Shown here in pieces: positions 42,816 to 51,822 of a DNA stretch of 64,000 nucleotides; position 1 is the first letter of the stretch; each line of letters starts with the position of its first letter. This stretch comes from Motiliproteus sp041586735 (GTDB lineage: Bacteria > Pseudomonadota > Gammaproteobacteria > Pseudomonadales > Balneatricaceae): positions 62,001 through 126,000 of the forward strand of contig JBFGZQ010000008.1 of NCBI GenBank assembly GCA_041586735.1. Direction: 5' to 3'. The notes below the pieces were generated by a model. That model ran no database searches. It was given only the letters and a program-made list of their open reading frames with translations, and had not been told where the DNA came from. Position numbers and translations under genes: made by a program.

Positions 42816-45446
42816 TTACTGATTAGCCGCGGCTCGGGCCTTGGTTTTTGCATCAGGATCACGACGCCGACGTTGCATCACCACGATAGGGACCAGCAAC
42901 AACAGTGCCGGGATAAAGATCAACTCCTTCCAGGGTTGATCCTGAGGCACTTCAACCGAGGTGATCAGCTGATCAAACGCCAGCCCGACGGTTTCTGCTC
43001 GGCTACCATAGGTGACATTATCCACGATCACCTTGCCGCTGCTATCGAGTAACTCCAAGCCGGCATCCATGAGCCGATCCTGGGTGTTTGCCCCCTTACC
43101 CAACGCCAGCAAGGAGACAAAGCTGCGTTGATTACCGACGGCATCCTCACCATCGATATGCAAGCGCAGCTCCGCACCGACCGGAATATCCAGACTACCG
43201 CTGGTCAACTGGCTAGCAGCCACCACCTGGTATGGAGGTGAAATCATATCCATCCAGAAACCGGGTCGGAACAGTGAGAAGGCGATCAGGATAAGCAAGG
43301 CCGTTTCATAAAGCCGGTTTTTAGCCAGAAAATAACCCTGGGTCGCAGCGGTAAACAGCAAAATCGCCGTCGTCGCGACCACAAAGATGATGATCCCGTG
43401 AATCCAGTCGACGCCGATCAATAGCAGGTCGGTGTTAAAGATAAACAGGAACGGCAGGATCGCGGTGCGCATACTGTAGAAGAACGCCACAAAACCGGTG
43501 CGGATCGGATCGCCGCCCGACACGGCCGCCGCGGCAAACGAGGCCAGGCCCACCGGCGGGGTCACATCCGCCATGATGCCGAAATAGAACACGAACAGGT
43601 GCACCGCGATCAGCGGTACGATCAATCCAGACTCCTGCCCCAGGGTCACGATCACCGGCGCCAACAGCGACGACACCACGATATAGTTGGCCGTGGTCGG
43701 CAACCCCATACCCAGGATCAGACTCAACACCGCGGTAAGGATCAGCATTAATAGCAGATTGCCCATCGACAGCACCTCAACCAGGTCGGCCAGTACCGAA
43801 CCGACACCGGTCTGCGAGACCACCCCGACGATGATACCGGCGGTCGCCGTGGCGATGCCGATGCCGATCATGTTACGGGCACCGACAATCAAGCCATCGA
43901 TCAACTGATTGAAACCACGTCGAAATTGATGCGCCAGATCACCTTCGTTACGAAAAAACGCGAACAATGCTTTTTGGGTAATCAGGATAAACATCATCAG
44001 TACCGAGGCCCAGAACGCCGACAACCCGGGGGAGAGGCGCTCGACCATCAGACACCAGACCAACACCACCACCGGCAGGATAAAGTGCAGACCCGACTTA
44101 ACGGTGGGACCGACCTCCGGCAGCTCGACGGCTTCGGAGTTCGGATCATCCAATTCGAGATCGGGATACTGGGCCGAGAATCGCACCAGCAGCACATAGA
44201 CGGTGGTCAACAGCAGCGCAATAAATGGGCTGGCGTATTCACCAAACAGCGGTTTGATCCAGCCGATGCCGTAATAGACGATCATCGACAGCACCGCGGT
44301 TGCCAGGAAACCGATCAGGATCCCCGCCAGCCGCTGCAACCAGGGTTTGGCGACGCCACGGCGTGGCAGACCATACATGTTCTGCTTCAGGGCTTCCAAA
44401 TGCACGATATACACCAGCGCAATATAAGAGATCAACGCCGGCAGGAAGGCGTGCTTGATCACCTCAACATAGGAGATCCCCACATACTCGACCATCAGAA
44501 AGGCCGCCGCACCCATGACCGGCGGCATGATCTGACCGTTGACCGACGAGGCCACCTCGACCGCACCGGCTTTCTCGGCACTAAAGCCCACCCGGCGCAT
44601 CATCGGAATAGTGAAGGTCCCGGTGGTCACCACGTTAGCGATAGAGGAGCCGGAGATCAGCCCGGTCATCGCCGAGGCGACCACGGCAGCCTTGGCCGGG
44701 CCACCACGCAGATGGCCCAGCAGCGAGAAGGCCACCTTGATGAAATAGTTACCGGCTCCGGCCTTATCCAGCAGCGCCCCAAACAACACAAACAGGAACA
44801 CGAAACCGGTCGAGACACCCAAGGCGATACCAAATACCCCTTCGGTGGTGATCCATTGATGATTAACGACCTGCCTCAGATCCGCGCCTTTGTGGGCGAT
44901 AATCTCCGGCATATAGGGGCCGGCAAAGGTGTAGAGCAAAAACAGCGAGGCCACCACCACCAAGGGGGGGCCCAGCGCGCGTCGGGTCGCTTCCAGCAGC
45001 AAAATGCAACCGATAACGGCCACCACCAGATCCTGAGTGATCGGTGAGCCGGGACGGTCGGAGATCTGCACATAAAAGATAAACAGATAAGCGGCAGAAA
45101 ACGCGCCCAACACCGCCATGATCATATCGGTCGCCGGCACCCGCTCACGCGGCGAGCCCCCAAAGGCGGGATAAGCCATAAAGGCCAGGAACACCGCGAG
45201 CGCCAGGTGAATCGAACGCGCTTCGGTATCGTTGAACACCCCAAAGCTGCCGATCAATGGCCAATCATAAAAGGGTAAGGGAGAGGCGATCCACAATTGA
45301 AACAGCGACCAGCACAAGGCGGTGCCTAGCAGCAGTGTTCGTTGTATACCTTGGGGATCACGGGCACCGTTGTCGGTTGACGCCACCAGATCCTGGAGTT
45401 CAGAATCGCTAAGTTGGGTTTGTTCTTTTGACTTCGTATCCGTCAT
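42816..45446 (-). CDS. TRAP transporter permease, fused 4TM-12TM with DUF3394-like C-terminus
   Basis: An 876-residue inner-membrane protein. Five or so N-terminal helices (DctQ-like) lead into the DctM domain with SAMTGLISGSSIANVVTTGTFTIP, then ILGMGLPTTANYIVVSS and ADVTPPVGLASFAAAAVSGGDP. An additional C-terminal part of roughly 180 residues ends in helix FIPALLLLVPIVVMQRRRR. This is the TAXI-type fused permease. No binding-protein gene lies next to it within the window, so it must use a partner encoded elsewhere. It precedes usp on the same strand. Confidence 0.92.
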   Translation of the reverse strand: MTDTKSKEQTQLSDSELQDLVASTDNGARDPQGIQRTLLLGTALCWSLFQLWIASPLPFYDWPLIGSFGVFNDTEARSIHLALAVFLAFMAYPAFGGSPRERVPATDMIMAVLGAFSAAYLFIFYVQISDRPGSPITQDLVVAVIGCILLLEATRRALGPPLVVVASLFLLYTFAGPYMPEIIAHKGADLRQVVNHQWITTEGVFGIALGVSTGFVFLFVLFGALLDKAGAGNYFIKVAFSLLGHLRGGPAKAAVVASAMTGLISGSSIANVVTTGTFTIPMMRRVGFSAEKAGAVEVASSVNGQIMPPVMGAAAFLMVEYVGISYVEVIKHAFLPALISYIALVYIVHLEALKQNMYGLPRRGVAKPWLQRLAGILIGFLATAVLSMIVYYGIGWIKPLFGEYASPFIALLLTTVYVLLVRFSAQYPDLELDDPNSEAVELPEVGPTVKSGLHFILPVVVLVWCLMVERLSPGLSAFWASVLMMFILITQKALFAFFRNEGDLAHQFRRGFNQLIDGLIVGARNMIGIGIATATAGIIVGVVSQTGVGSVLADLVEVLSMGNLLLMLILTAVLSLILGMGLPTTANYIVVSSLLAPVIVTLGQESGLIVPLIAVHLFVFYFGIMADVTPPVGLASFAAAAVSGGDPIRTGFVAFFYSMRTAILPFLFIFNTDLLLIGVDWIHGIIIFVVATTAILLFTAATQGYFLAKNRLYETALLILIAFSLFRPGFWMDMISPPYQVVAASQLTSGSLDIPVGAELRLHIDGEDAVGNQRSFVSLLALGKGANTQDRLMDAGLELLDSSGKVIVDNVTYGSRAETVGLAFDQLITSVEVPQDQPWKELIFIPALLLLVPIVVMQRRRRDPDAKTKARAAANQ

Positions 45447-46110
45447 AAAGCACTCCGGTTCAATACAGCAGGCGTGTCGAAGACACCCGACCTAGCGTCA
45501 AGGTCAATGCTAGGCACCGCTCTGCGCGCCCGCAACAACAGCTGCCACTCTTACAGAGCCGGCAAAATTTTTTCTTCAAGTTCATACGTATAGGCCCTTA
45601 CTCTATTATTGTATTAAGGTAGTTCGTCGAGATAACACTTGCCACTCGTACCACCGATCTTGGCAACCCAGCTGCGTTAAAATATTCAACTATTGATGCA
45701 AACACCGCCAAGCGGTTAGTGTAATCGCCACCTGATAACGGATAACGACCATTCGCGCCATTAACGCCTCCACTCGTGCCACCGGCTCGGCATTGACGGC
45801 CCGCCAACGCAGCGCCATTAAGCCGGGCAATGGCCAGCACCGCGTAGTGCAGAGTGTGACAAATCCTTTTTGATGCTAGGTGAGATTGACCGTTAAGGCA
45901 GGACAAATCGGCAGGATAGCCGATTGGCACAACCACAGATTGCCCGTAGGGTAAGACACAGGGATATGCCGAATGCTTCCGAAGCTGTCCGCTTCAGACT
46001 GGATCTCATAGCGCCGCAGGCGCGTATCCGCAGGACGGTTAGGGAGGAGATAACCTTGGGGATTCAAGATCCGCTAGCAACGATCACTCGAGGCCGGGCA
46101 CGCGCCGCCC
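45447..46110. other. Long intergenic region, no supported gene
   Basis: 664 bp upstream of the TRAP permease gene. Two minus-strand frames (to 45936 and 46067) start with non-ATG codons or lack ribosome sites and match no family. CCACTCGTRCCACCG occurs twice (about 45646 and 45768). The promoter of the permease gene must lie at the left end. Possibly a decayed gene. Confidence 0.4.
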
Positions 46111-46413
46111 TCAAGTGATGCCATCCAGGGAGATCGAGGCCAGGCTAGAAAGCACCTCCCCCACCCTAGCCTCGGCTTGAAGCAGTTCGAGCTGAGCATA
46201 GGCGGAACGGCCATCAGGCCGATGGTATTCTATATAGATGAACCAGCAGCCACGGGGAACCCCCCGCTCATCCTTGCGCTTACCCGCTGCCCACCAGATA
46301 TAGAGCGGACAACCGCTGACATGGGTTATGTACGCAGCAGCCGGCAAGGGTTCCGGGGCGCTCGGGCGACACGGTTCAATCGCCAACACCTCCGCTGAAT
46401 GGGGTAACAACAT
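46111..46413 (-). CDS. Orphan hypothetical protein
   Basis: A 100-residue frame starting MLLPHSAEVLAIEPCRPS. AGGAG is placed 8 nt before the ATG at 46413, which makes translation credible and decides this start over the upstream one at 46452. The middle (SGCPLYIWWAAGKRKDERGVPRG) is rich in aromatic and basic residues. No domain recognised. It is divergent from the XRE-cupin gene. Confidence 0.5.
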   Translation of the reverse strand: MLLPHSAEVLAIEPCRPSAPEPLPAAAYITHVSGCPLYIWWAAGKRKDERGVPRGCWFIYIEYHRPDGRSAYAQLELLQAEARVGEVLSSLASISLDGIT

Positions 46414-46605
46414 GACATATGCTCCTACTAAGGATGACAACGGATACAACACAGAGCACCCTTGAATAGTCGATAGCGACGGTAGCGTTAGGACGGCAAA
46501 GTGAAATTGCGTGCTGCAGTGTTTAATATACGGGAAGAATTCCGCTACTATAGCGAAGAACTTCCTCTATTCAAGATTTTTTTCTCACATACAGGATAAA
46601 ATTTG

Positions 46606-47208
46606 ATGTCTTCTGAAACCGTCAACAGCGCTAGTAAACCTAATACCGCTACCGATCCCCTCAACGAAGTGCTCTGCAGGCGGGTCACCGAGCTGCGCAA
46701 GAAGAACAGGCAGACTTTAGAGCAACTGGCGGCGGCGTCGGGAGTCAGCCGCTCGATGTTAAGCCAGATCGAACGCGGACAGGCCAACCCCACCCTGGCG
46801 GTGACCTTCCGCATCGCCCAGGCCTTCGGTATCAGCATCGGTGAGCTGATAGACCAGCCCTGGGCCTCGTCTACCATCGAGGTGGTACGAGGGGATGATC
46901 CCAACAATCTGTTCCGCTCGGACGAGCAGTGCCAAATCCGCACCCTGTCACCCCTACATATGGAAAAGAATATCGAGTTCTACGAGTTGCGCCTCCTCCC
47001 CAGCGCCAGCCTTTCCAGCGCGCCTCATTACGAAGGCACCAAAGAGCTATTAACGGTCACCCGCGGCAGCGCGTGTATCCGATCGGGCGTCACCAGCTAC
47101 AACCTCGCCGAGGGCGATTCGGCCCATTATCGGGCAGATGTGCAACACGCTATTGAGAATATTGGCACCCAGGATCTGCTGTGCTACCTAGTCGTTACGG
47201 GCCAGTGA
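46606..47208 (+). CDS. XRE family regulator with C-terminal cupin
   Basis: A 200-residue protein: helix-turn-helix at about 22-80 (LRKKNRQTLEQLAAASGVSRSMLSQIERG) and a cupin barrel at about 110-198 (FYELRLLPSASLSSAPHYEG, then TKELLTVTRGSA and YRADVQHAIEN). Such proteins sense a small molecule and control amino-acid or polyamine genes. AGGA is 8 nt before the ATG at 46606. It sits 403 bp upstream of kbl-tdh on the same strand, and that gap holds repeated AAATCC motifs, so it is the best local candidate to regulate threonine catabolism. Confidence 0.87.
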   Translation: MSSETVNSASKPNTATDPLNEVLCRRVTELRKKNRQTLEQLAAASGVSRSMLSQIERGQANPTLAVTFRIAQAFGISIGELIDQPWASSTIEVVRGDDPNNLFRSDEQCQIRTLSPLHMEKNIEFYELRLLPSASLSSAPHYEGTKELLTVTRGSACIRSGVTSYNLAEGDSAHYRADVQHAIENIGTQDLLCYLVVTGQ

Positions 47209-47469
47209 TAAGACCACAAGGGCTGGCGCTTGTTGCCATAACGGCCGCTAACTTAACGCCAACTTAACGTCAATATCGAGCACCCGCCACCCTCAAGCAA
47301 GACACCCACCCGAGAGTCATTCGTTAGGGACAGAGGATGCCCCCCGCTATCGGCATCTATGTGCCAGACTAAAGCTGTAGCCCGCCATCAAACAGAGGAC
47401 TCTACCTAACATCGTTACCTGAAACAGGCTGTTAACGTTGCTCTGCCCCGAGGCGACCACAGATACCCA

Positions 47470-47574
47470 TAAAATCCACCATACAAGAAATAATTACAAG
47501 ATACTGTTGCTGGCGTGCAAAAATCACCCTATCATGCGCCTTAAATCCTGCATAGTGGATTTTAATCCAGCATA
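47470..47574. promoter_or_regulatory. Repeated motifs upstream of kbl, candidate operator
   Basis: TAAAATCCACCAT (47470-47482) recurs inverted as ATAGTGGATTTTA (47552-47564). TTAAATCCTGCATA (47541-47554) recurs directly as TTTAATCCAGCATA (47561-47574), 20 bp on, the same helix face after two turns. AAATCC-tgcatagt-GGATTT forms a palindrome. The remainder of the 403-bp gap (47209-47611) shows no gene. Confidence 0.45.
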
Positions 47575-47611
47575 CAACGACCAGAGCCCGACCTGCAGCC
47601 GGAGACTAGTT

Positions 47612-48802
47612 ATGAGCAAGGCCTTTCTAAGCCATCTACGCGAACAGATTCAAACCCTCCATGAAGAGGGTCTCTATAAGCATGAAAGAGCAATCTGCTC
47701 CCCCCAGCAGACATCGATACGGGTAGGCGAGGACCCACCGGTTACCAATTTTTGCGCTAACAACTACCTAGGGCTGGCCAACCACCCTGAACTCATCAAA
47801 GCCGCTAAGGCCGGGCTGGACGAGCGTGGTTTTGGCATGGCGTCGGTACGCTTTATCTGTGGCACCCAGGATATCCATAAACAGCTGGAACAGCAGCTCA
47901 GCACCTTTCTCGGTACCGAGGACAGCATTCTCTACTCGTCCTGCTTTGATGCCAACGGTGGGCTGTTCGAAACGCTGTTCGGCCCGGAGGACGCTATCAT
48001 CAGTGACGCGCTGAACCATGCCAGCATCATTGACGGCGTCCGCCTCTGTAAAGCGCGTCGCTATCGCTATGCCAACAACAATATGCAGGAGCTGGAAGCG
48101 CAGCTCAAAGCGTCTCAGGATGCGCGCTTTAGAGTGATTGCCACCGATGGCGTGTTCTCCATGGATGGTGTCATCGCCAACCTGAAGGCGATTTGTGATC
48201 TGGCTGATCGCTACGATGCGCTGGTGATGGTCGATGACTCCCATGCGGTGGGTTTTATTGGCGAAAAAGGCCGTGGAACGGCGGAGTATCACGATGTCAT
48301 CGACCGCGTGGACATCCTCACCGGCACCCTGGGCAAGGCTCTGGGCGGCGCGATGGGCGGATACACCTCCGGTCGTAAAGAGGTCATCGCCTGGTTGCGT
48401 CAGCGCTCACGCCCCTACCTGTTTTCCAACTCCCTGGCGCCGTCACTGGTCTGCGCATCCATCCGCACCCTGGAGCTATTGGCAGAAAGCGATGACCTGC
48501 GCCAACAGCTTAAGGAAAACAGCGCGTACTTCCGCCAGGGCTTAGAGCAGGCAGGCTTTAAGCTGGCCGGAGCGGATCACCCGATCATCCCGGTGATGAT
48601 CGGCGACGCGGCTTTGAGCGCCACCATGGCCGACAAGCTATTAAACGAAGGGATCTATGTGATCGGATTCTCCTTCCCGGTGGTCCCCAAAGGCGAGGCG
48701 CGAATCCGCACCCAGATTTCAGCCGCCCATAGCCGCGAACAACTAGAGCACGCCATAGCAGCCTTCTCCCGCGTCGGTCGCGAACTGGGCATTATCACCT
48801 AA
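47612..48802 (+). CDS. kbl: Glycine C-acetyltransferase (2-amino-3-ketobutyrate CoA ligase)
   Basis: A 396-residue PLP enzyme that splits 2-amino-3-oxobutyrate with CoA into glycine and acetyl-CoA, the second step of threonine degradation. ANNYLGLANHPEL, SVRFICGTQDIHKQLE, VMVDDSHAVGF and the PLP-lysine region TGTLGKALGGAMGGY are all present. I start at MSKAFLSHL (47612) because GGAG sits 7-8 nt upstream and E. coli Kbl begins at the same place. The frame open from 47438 is not used. tdh follows after 56 bp. Confidence 0.96.
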   Translation: MSKAFLSHLREQIQTLHEEGLYKHERAICSPQQTSIRVGEDPPVTNFCANNYLGLANHPELIKAAKAGLDERGFGMASVRFICGTQDIHKQLEQQLSTFLGTEDSILYSSCFDANGGLFETLFGPEDAIISDALNHASIIDGVRLCKARRYRYANNNMQELEAQLKASQDARFRVIATDGVFSMDGVIANLKAICDLADRYDALVMVDDSHAVGFIGEKGRGTAEYHDVIDRVDILTGTLGKALGGAMGGYTSGRKEVIAWLRQRSRPYLFSNSLAPSLVCASIRTLELLAESDDLRQQLKENSAYFRQGLEQAGFKLAGADHPIIPVMIGDAALSATMADKLLNEGIYVIGFSFPVVPKGEARIRTQISAAHSREQLEHAIAAFSRVGRELGIIT

Positions 48803-48858
48803 GCACGATCAGGCGCGGCTTGAACCCGTTACCGATATCAGCATTAGAGAGCATAACC

Positions 48859-49884
48859 ATGAAAACCCTGGCAAAACTGAAGTCCGAACCCGGTATCTGG
48901 CTGCATGAAGCCGAACAGCCGACACTCGGCCATAACGACCTGCTGATCAAGATCCGTAAAACCGCCATTTGCGGTACGGATATCCATATCTACAACTGGG
49001 ACGAGTGGGCACAACATACCATTCCGGTGCCCATGACCGTGGGGCACGAATATGTCGGCGTCGTGGCGGCGATTGGGCAGGAGGTGAGTGGTTTTGAAAT
49101 CGGCGATCGGGTCTCGGGGGAGGGGCATATTACCTGCGGTCATTGTCGTAACTGCCGTGCCGGTCGCCGCCACCTGTGCCGTAACAGTGTCGGCGTCGGC
49201 GTCAACCGCCCCGGCGCCTTTGCTGAATACCTGGCAATTCCGGCCGTTAACGCCTTCAAAATTCCGGATAACATCGCTGATGACCTAGCCGCCATCTTCG
49301 ATCCCCTGGGCAACGCCGTGCACACCGCACTGGCATTTGACCTCGTGGGCGAGGATGTGCTGATCACCGGGGCCGGCCCGATCGGCATTATGGCAGCGGC
49401 GGTGGCGCGACACGCCGGTGCCCGCCATGTCGTGATCACCGACATCAACCCCTATCGCCTGGACCTGGCCAATAAACTGGGCGTCACTCGGGTGGTGAAC
49501 ATCAATGAAGAGGACTTGGGGGAGGTCATGAACGAGCTCGGCATGACCGAAGGCTTTGATGTCTGCCTGGAGATGTCCGGGGTCCCCGCGGCGTTCCATC
49601 TGCTGCTCGACAAGATCAACCATGGCGGTAAAATCGCCATGCTCGGCATTCCGGCCTCCCAGACCGCCATCGATTGGTCTTTGGTGATCTTCAAGGGGCT
49701 TACGATCAAGGGGATCTACGGGCGGGAGATGTTTGAGACTTGGTACAAGATGGCCAGCCTGATCCAGGCAGGACTGGATCTGAGCCCCATCATCACCCAC
49801 CGCTTTCCGATCGACGAGTTCCAGCAAGGATTCGATATTATGCGTTCGGGTTTATCCGGTAAGGTCATACTGGACTGGGAGTAA
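48859..49884 (+). CDS. tdh: L-threonine 3-dehydrogenase
   Basis: A 341-residue zinc-dependent medium-chain dehydrogenase, identical in length to E. coli Tdh. It oxidises threonine to 2-amino-3-oxobutyrate using NAD+. Catalytic zinc ligands: Cys in KTAICGTDIHIYNWDEW and GHEYVG. Structural zinc: CGHCRNCRAGRRHLC. The nucleotide fold has GAGPIGIMAAAVARHAGA. The ATG at 48859 gives the standard MKTLAKLKSEPGIWL start. It forms the kbl-tdh unit; NADH produced feeds complex I. Confidence 0.96.
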   Translation: MKTLAKLKSEPGIWLHEAEQPTLGHNDLLIKIRKTAICGTDIHIYNWDEWAQHTIPVPMTVGHEYVGVVAAIGQEVSGFEIGDRVSGEGHITCGHCRNCRAGRRHLCRNSVGVGVNRPGAFAEYLAIPAVNAFKIPDNIADDLAAIFDPLGNAVHTALAFDLVGEDVLITGAGPIGIMAAAVARHAGARHVVITDINPYRLDLANKLGVTRVVNINEEDLGEVMNELGMTEGFDVCLEMSGVPAAFHLLLDKINHGGKIAMLGIPASQTAIDWSLVIFKGLTIKGIYGREMFETWYKMASLIQAGLDLSPIITHRFPIDEFQQGFDIMRSGLSGKVILDWE

Positions 49885-50278
49885 GAACAGACTCCCCGTC
49901 CGCTCAGTCGGCAATATAAACATAATAAAGGATTTATTATCCGTTAAAGGGCTTCTAGCAAAATCGTAAGCCTAGACTTTCAGCTGAATAAGTTTATCAA
50001 GTCGCTGACTCTGGTGAACGTTAATCAAACCACCGCAGCCCTGTTCTCGATACCGCCATAGCCATATTTTTTACTTCAATGCGGTTCTATTTGGCCCTCC
50101 GCCTGGGGGCCGAAACTCGAGTTTATTGATACAAGCCCATACCTGAAAAATTAACTATTGTTGCTTTTTTTAGAACAGTCAGCGCGTTTTTTAGCGTTTG
50201 TTGTGTCTCTAGCCCTATGATTTACTGATATAGCATTTTAATTGTGTGCAAAATAACAACGTCTAAGAGAGTCCTTTT
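49885..50278. other. Intergenic region before the DUF3100 gene
   Basis: 394 bp, clearly AT-richer than the surroundings. No reading frame or RNA recognised. It must hold the promoter of the DUF3100-M20 unit, and a ribosome-like AGAGAG is close to its end. Short repeats of AGCGCGTTTTTTAGCGT type near 50190 are visible but not clearly meaningful. Confidence 0.45.
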
Positions 50279-51112
50279 ATGAACAACCTCAGCGGCCAGC
50301 TAAAGAACTGGCGACTCCACCTCCTGGTGGTCGTCGTATCCGTCTTGGCAGAGTTAATTGGGATTATTAAAATCTCAGTGGGTGTGGGCACGATCGTTCT
50401 GCTGCCTTTGTTTTACTCATTTATCATAGGCTTAGTTCTAAATCCCAATATTGTCAAAAAAGCCAGCACCATCATCTCTCGTGAGCAGGCTGCCATGGCC
50501 ACACCGGTGATTTTGATTTCGGTACTCCCTTTTATTGCCAAATTTGGCACCCTGATAGGCCCGGCAATGGACGAAATCCTGGCGGTGGGACCGGTCATGA
50601 TCGTACAGGAGTTCGGTAATCTCGGGACCATGCTGATCGCAATGCCCGTGGCGGTTCTGTTGCTGCGGATGGGGCGCGAATCGATCGGGGCATGCTTCTC
50701 GATAGCGAGGGAGCCCAATATCGCGCTTATTTCTGACCGTTATGGACTCAAAAACCCAGAAGGTGTCGGCGTGATGGGCGTCTATGTCATGGGTACCATG
50801 TTCGGCACGCTGGTATTCGCTCTACTAGCCTCATTTTTGGCATCAACCGGGCTCTTTGATATTCGTGCCTTGTCCATGGCCTGCGGGGTTGGCAGCGGCA
50901 GTATGACGGCAGCCTGTTCCGGCGCCTTGGCTGAGAGCGTACCCGCGATGAAAGACGAAATCCTGGCCCTTGCCGGCGCCAGCAACCTAATGACCAATGC
51001 CACCGGCCTGTACCTGGGTTTATTTGTTGCCCTGCCCTTAGCTGAGAAACTCTACAGGCTGTTAAGCCGTTTCTCTGATGCAGATCAAAAGAGGAGTCTC
51101 AACAATGTCTGA
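50279..51112 (+). CDS. DUF3100 family membrane protein, probable transporter
   Basis: A 277-residue protein with about eight membrane helices (HLLVVVVSVLAELIGIIKISV, IVLLPLFYSFIIGLVL, then GVMGVYVMGTMFGTLVFALLASF). Two conserved-looking loops rich in Gly/Ser/Ala (MACGVGSGSMTAACSGALAE and ASNLMTNATGLYLG) resemble the hairpins of secondary transporters. DUF3100 proteins are commonly encoded beside M20 amidohydrolases, as here. Its coding end overlaps the next gene by 8 nt. Likely imports an N-acyl amino acid or similar amide; not shown. Confidence 0.75.
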   Translation: MNNLSGQLKNWRLHLLVVVVSVLAELIGIIKISVGVGTIVLLPLFYSFIIGLVLNPNIVKKASTIISREQAAMATPVILISVLPFIAKFGTLIGPAMDEILAVGPVMIVQEFGNLGTMLIAMPVAVLLLRMGRESIGACFSIAREPNIALISDRYGLKNPEGVGVMGVYVMGTMFGTLVFALLASFLASTGLFDIRALSMACGVGSGSMTAACSGALAESVPAMKDEILALAGASNLMTNATGLYLGLFVALPLAEKLYRLLSRFSDADQKRSLNNV

Positions 51113-51581
51113 AGCGATCAATAACCCTCAAAAGAACCCCAACACCCAGATAAACCTAATGGATCATGGTTTGGTGTTAGTCATCGTCTGCGCCATTGCT
51201 TTGATCAGCAACTGGACAGGCACCGGAACCGGGCTCATTACCGCACTGCCAGGCATGCTGATCATTTACGCCATGGTATTGGGAGGCCTGATTTTAGCCA
51301 AGTTTGTGCCTTTCTACCTGCCATCGGTAGCCTGGGTATCGCTCATTAGTGTCGGTATGACCCTACCCATATCTCCAGGATCTGAATGGCTGCTGGGGCA
51401 TCTAAAAGCCATCAACTTTCTGGCGCTGGTGAGCCCGGTACTGGCTTATGCAGGCCTGGCGATCAGCAAACTTGAAGTGGATACCTTTAAACGGTCTGGC
51501 TTCAAAATTGTATTAATATCGCTGCTGGTGTTCTCCGGCACCTTTATTGGTTCCGCGGCCATAGCCAACCTGATGCTGTAG
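51105..51581 (+). CDS. Small membrane partner of the DUF3100 protein
   Basis: A 158-residue protein with about five helices (GLVLVIVCAIALISNW, ALPGMLIIYAMVLGGLIL, LPSVAWVSLISVGMTLP, INFLALVSPVLAYAGLAI, IVLISLLVFSGTFIGSAAIANLML). GAGGAG lies 10-11 nt before the ATG at 51105, inside the previous gene, so the two are coupled. Probably the second subunit of a two-component transporter. No named family recalled. Its stop codon lies within a tandem repeat. Confidence 0.7.
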   Translation: MSEAINNPQKNPNTQINLMDHGLVLVIVCAIALISNWTGTGTGLITALPGMLIIYAMVLGGLILAKFVPFYLPSVAWVSLISVGMTLPISPGSEWLLGHLKAINFLALVSPVLAYAGLAISKLEVDTFKRSGFKIVLISLLVFSGTFIGSAAIANLML

Positions 51582-51635
51582 CCTGATGTTGTAAACCTAT
51601 GTTGTAAACCTATGCTGTAAACCTATGCGGTAACC
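51570..51635 (+). repeat. 13/14-bp tandem repeat across the end of the small subunit gene
   Basis: About five units of the form CTATGTTGTAAAC follow each other: CTGATGCTGTAGC, CTGATGTTGTAAAC, CTATGTTGTAAAC, CTATGCTGTAAAC, CTATGCGGTAACC. The first unit contains the last codons and the TAG stop, so the array seems to have grown out of the gene's end. The rest of the gap to 51822 has no gene. Confidence 0.75.
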
Positions 51636-51822
51636 AACGCTAAGAACCTCTGCCAAGAGGCGCTTGCCGCGGGTTACCGCCTGAAGAGAGGCTCGAGGCC
51701 GAGGCGCCAGAGCGCAGACAGCACATTTTATCAGCCTAACTGAGAACTCCGCTCACTGCCTATCAAGACCCGCAGCTCGCACAGCCGTTTTTCTCAGCCC
51801 CTTCAATTGATGAGATAAGCCA

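Noticed and set aside
43926..45047. 373-codon plus-strand frame
   Set aside because: Antisense to the TRAP permease; His/Gln/Arg-rich composition typical of shadows of GC-rich membrane genes.
45598..45936. 112-codon minus-strand frame in the long gap
   Set aside because: Start codon is not ATG, no ribosome site, Gly/Asn-rich low-complexity translation; cannot be supported as a gene.
47209..47611. Glycine or threonine riboswitch upstream of kbl
   Set aside because: No glycine-aptamer core or attenuator peptide could be seen; repeats fit protein operators better.
51570..51635. CRISPR-like array
   Set aside because: 13-bp head-to-tail units without spacers and no cas genes; simple tandem repeat.
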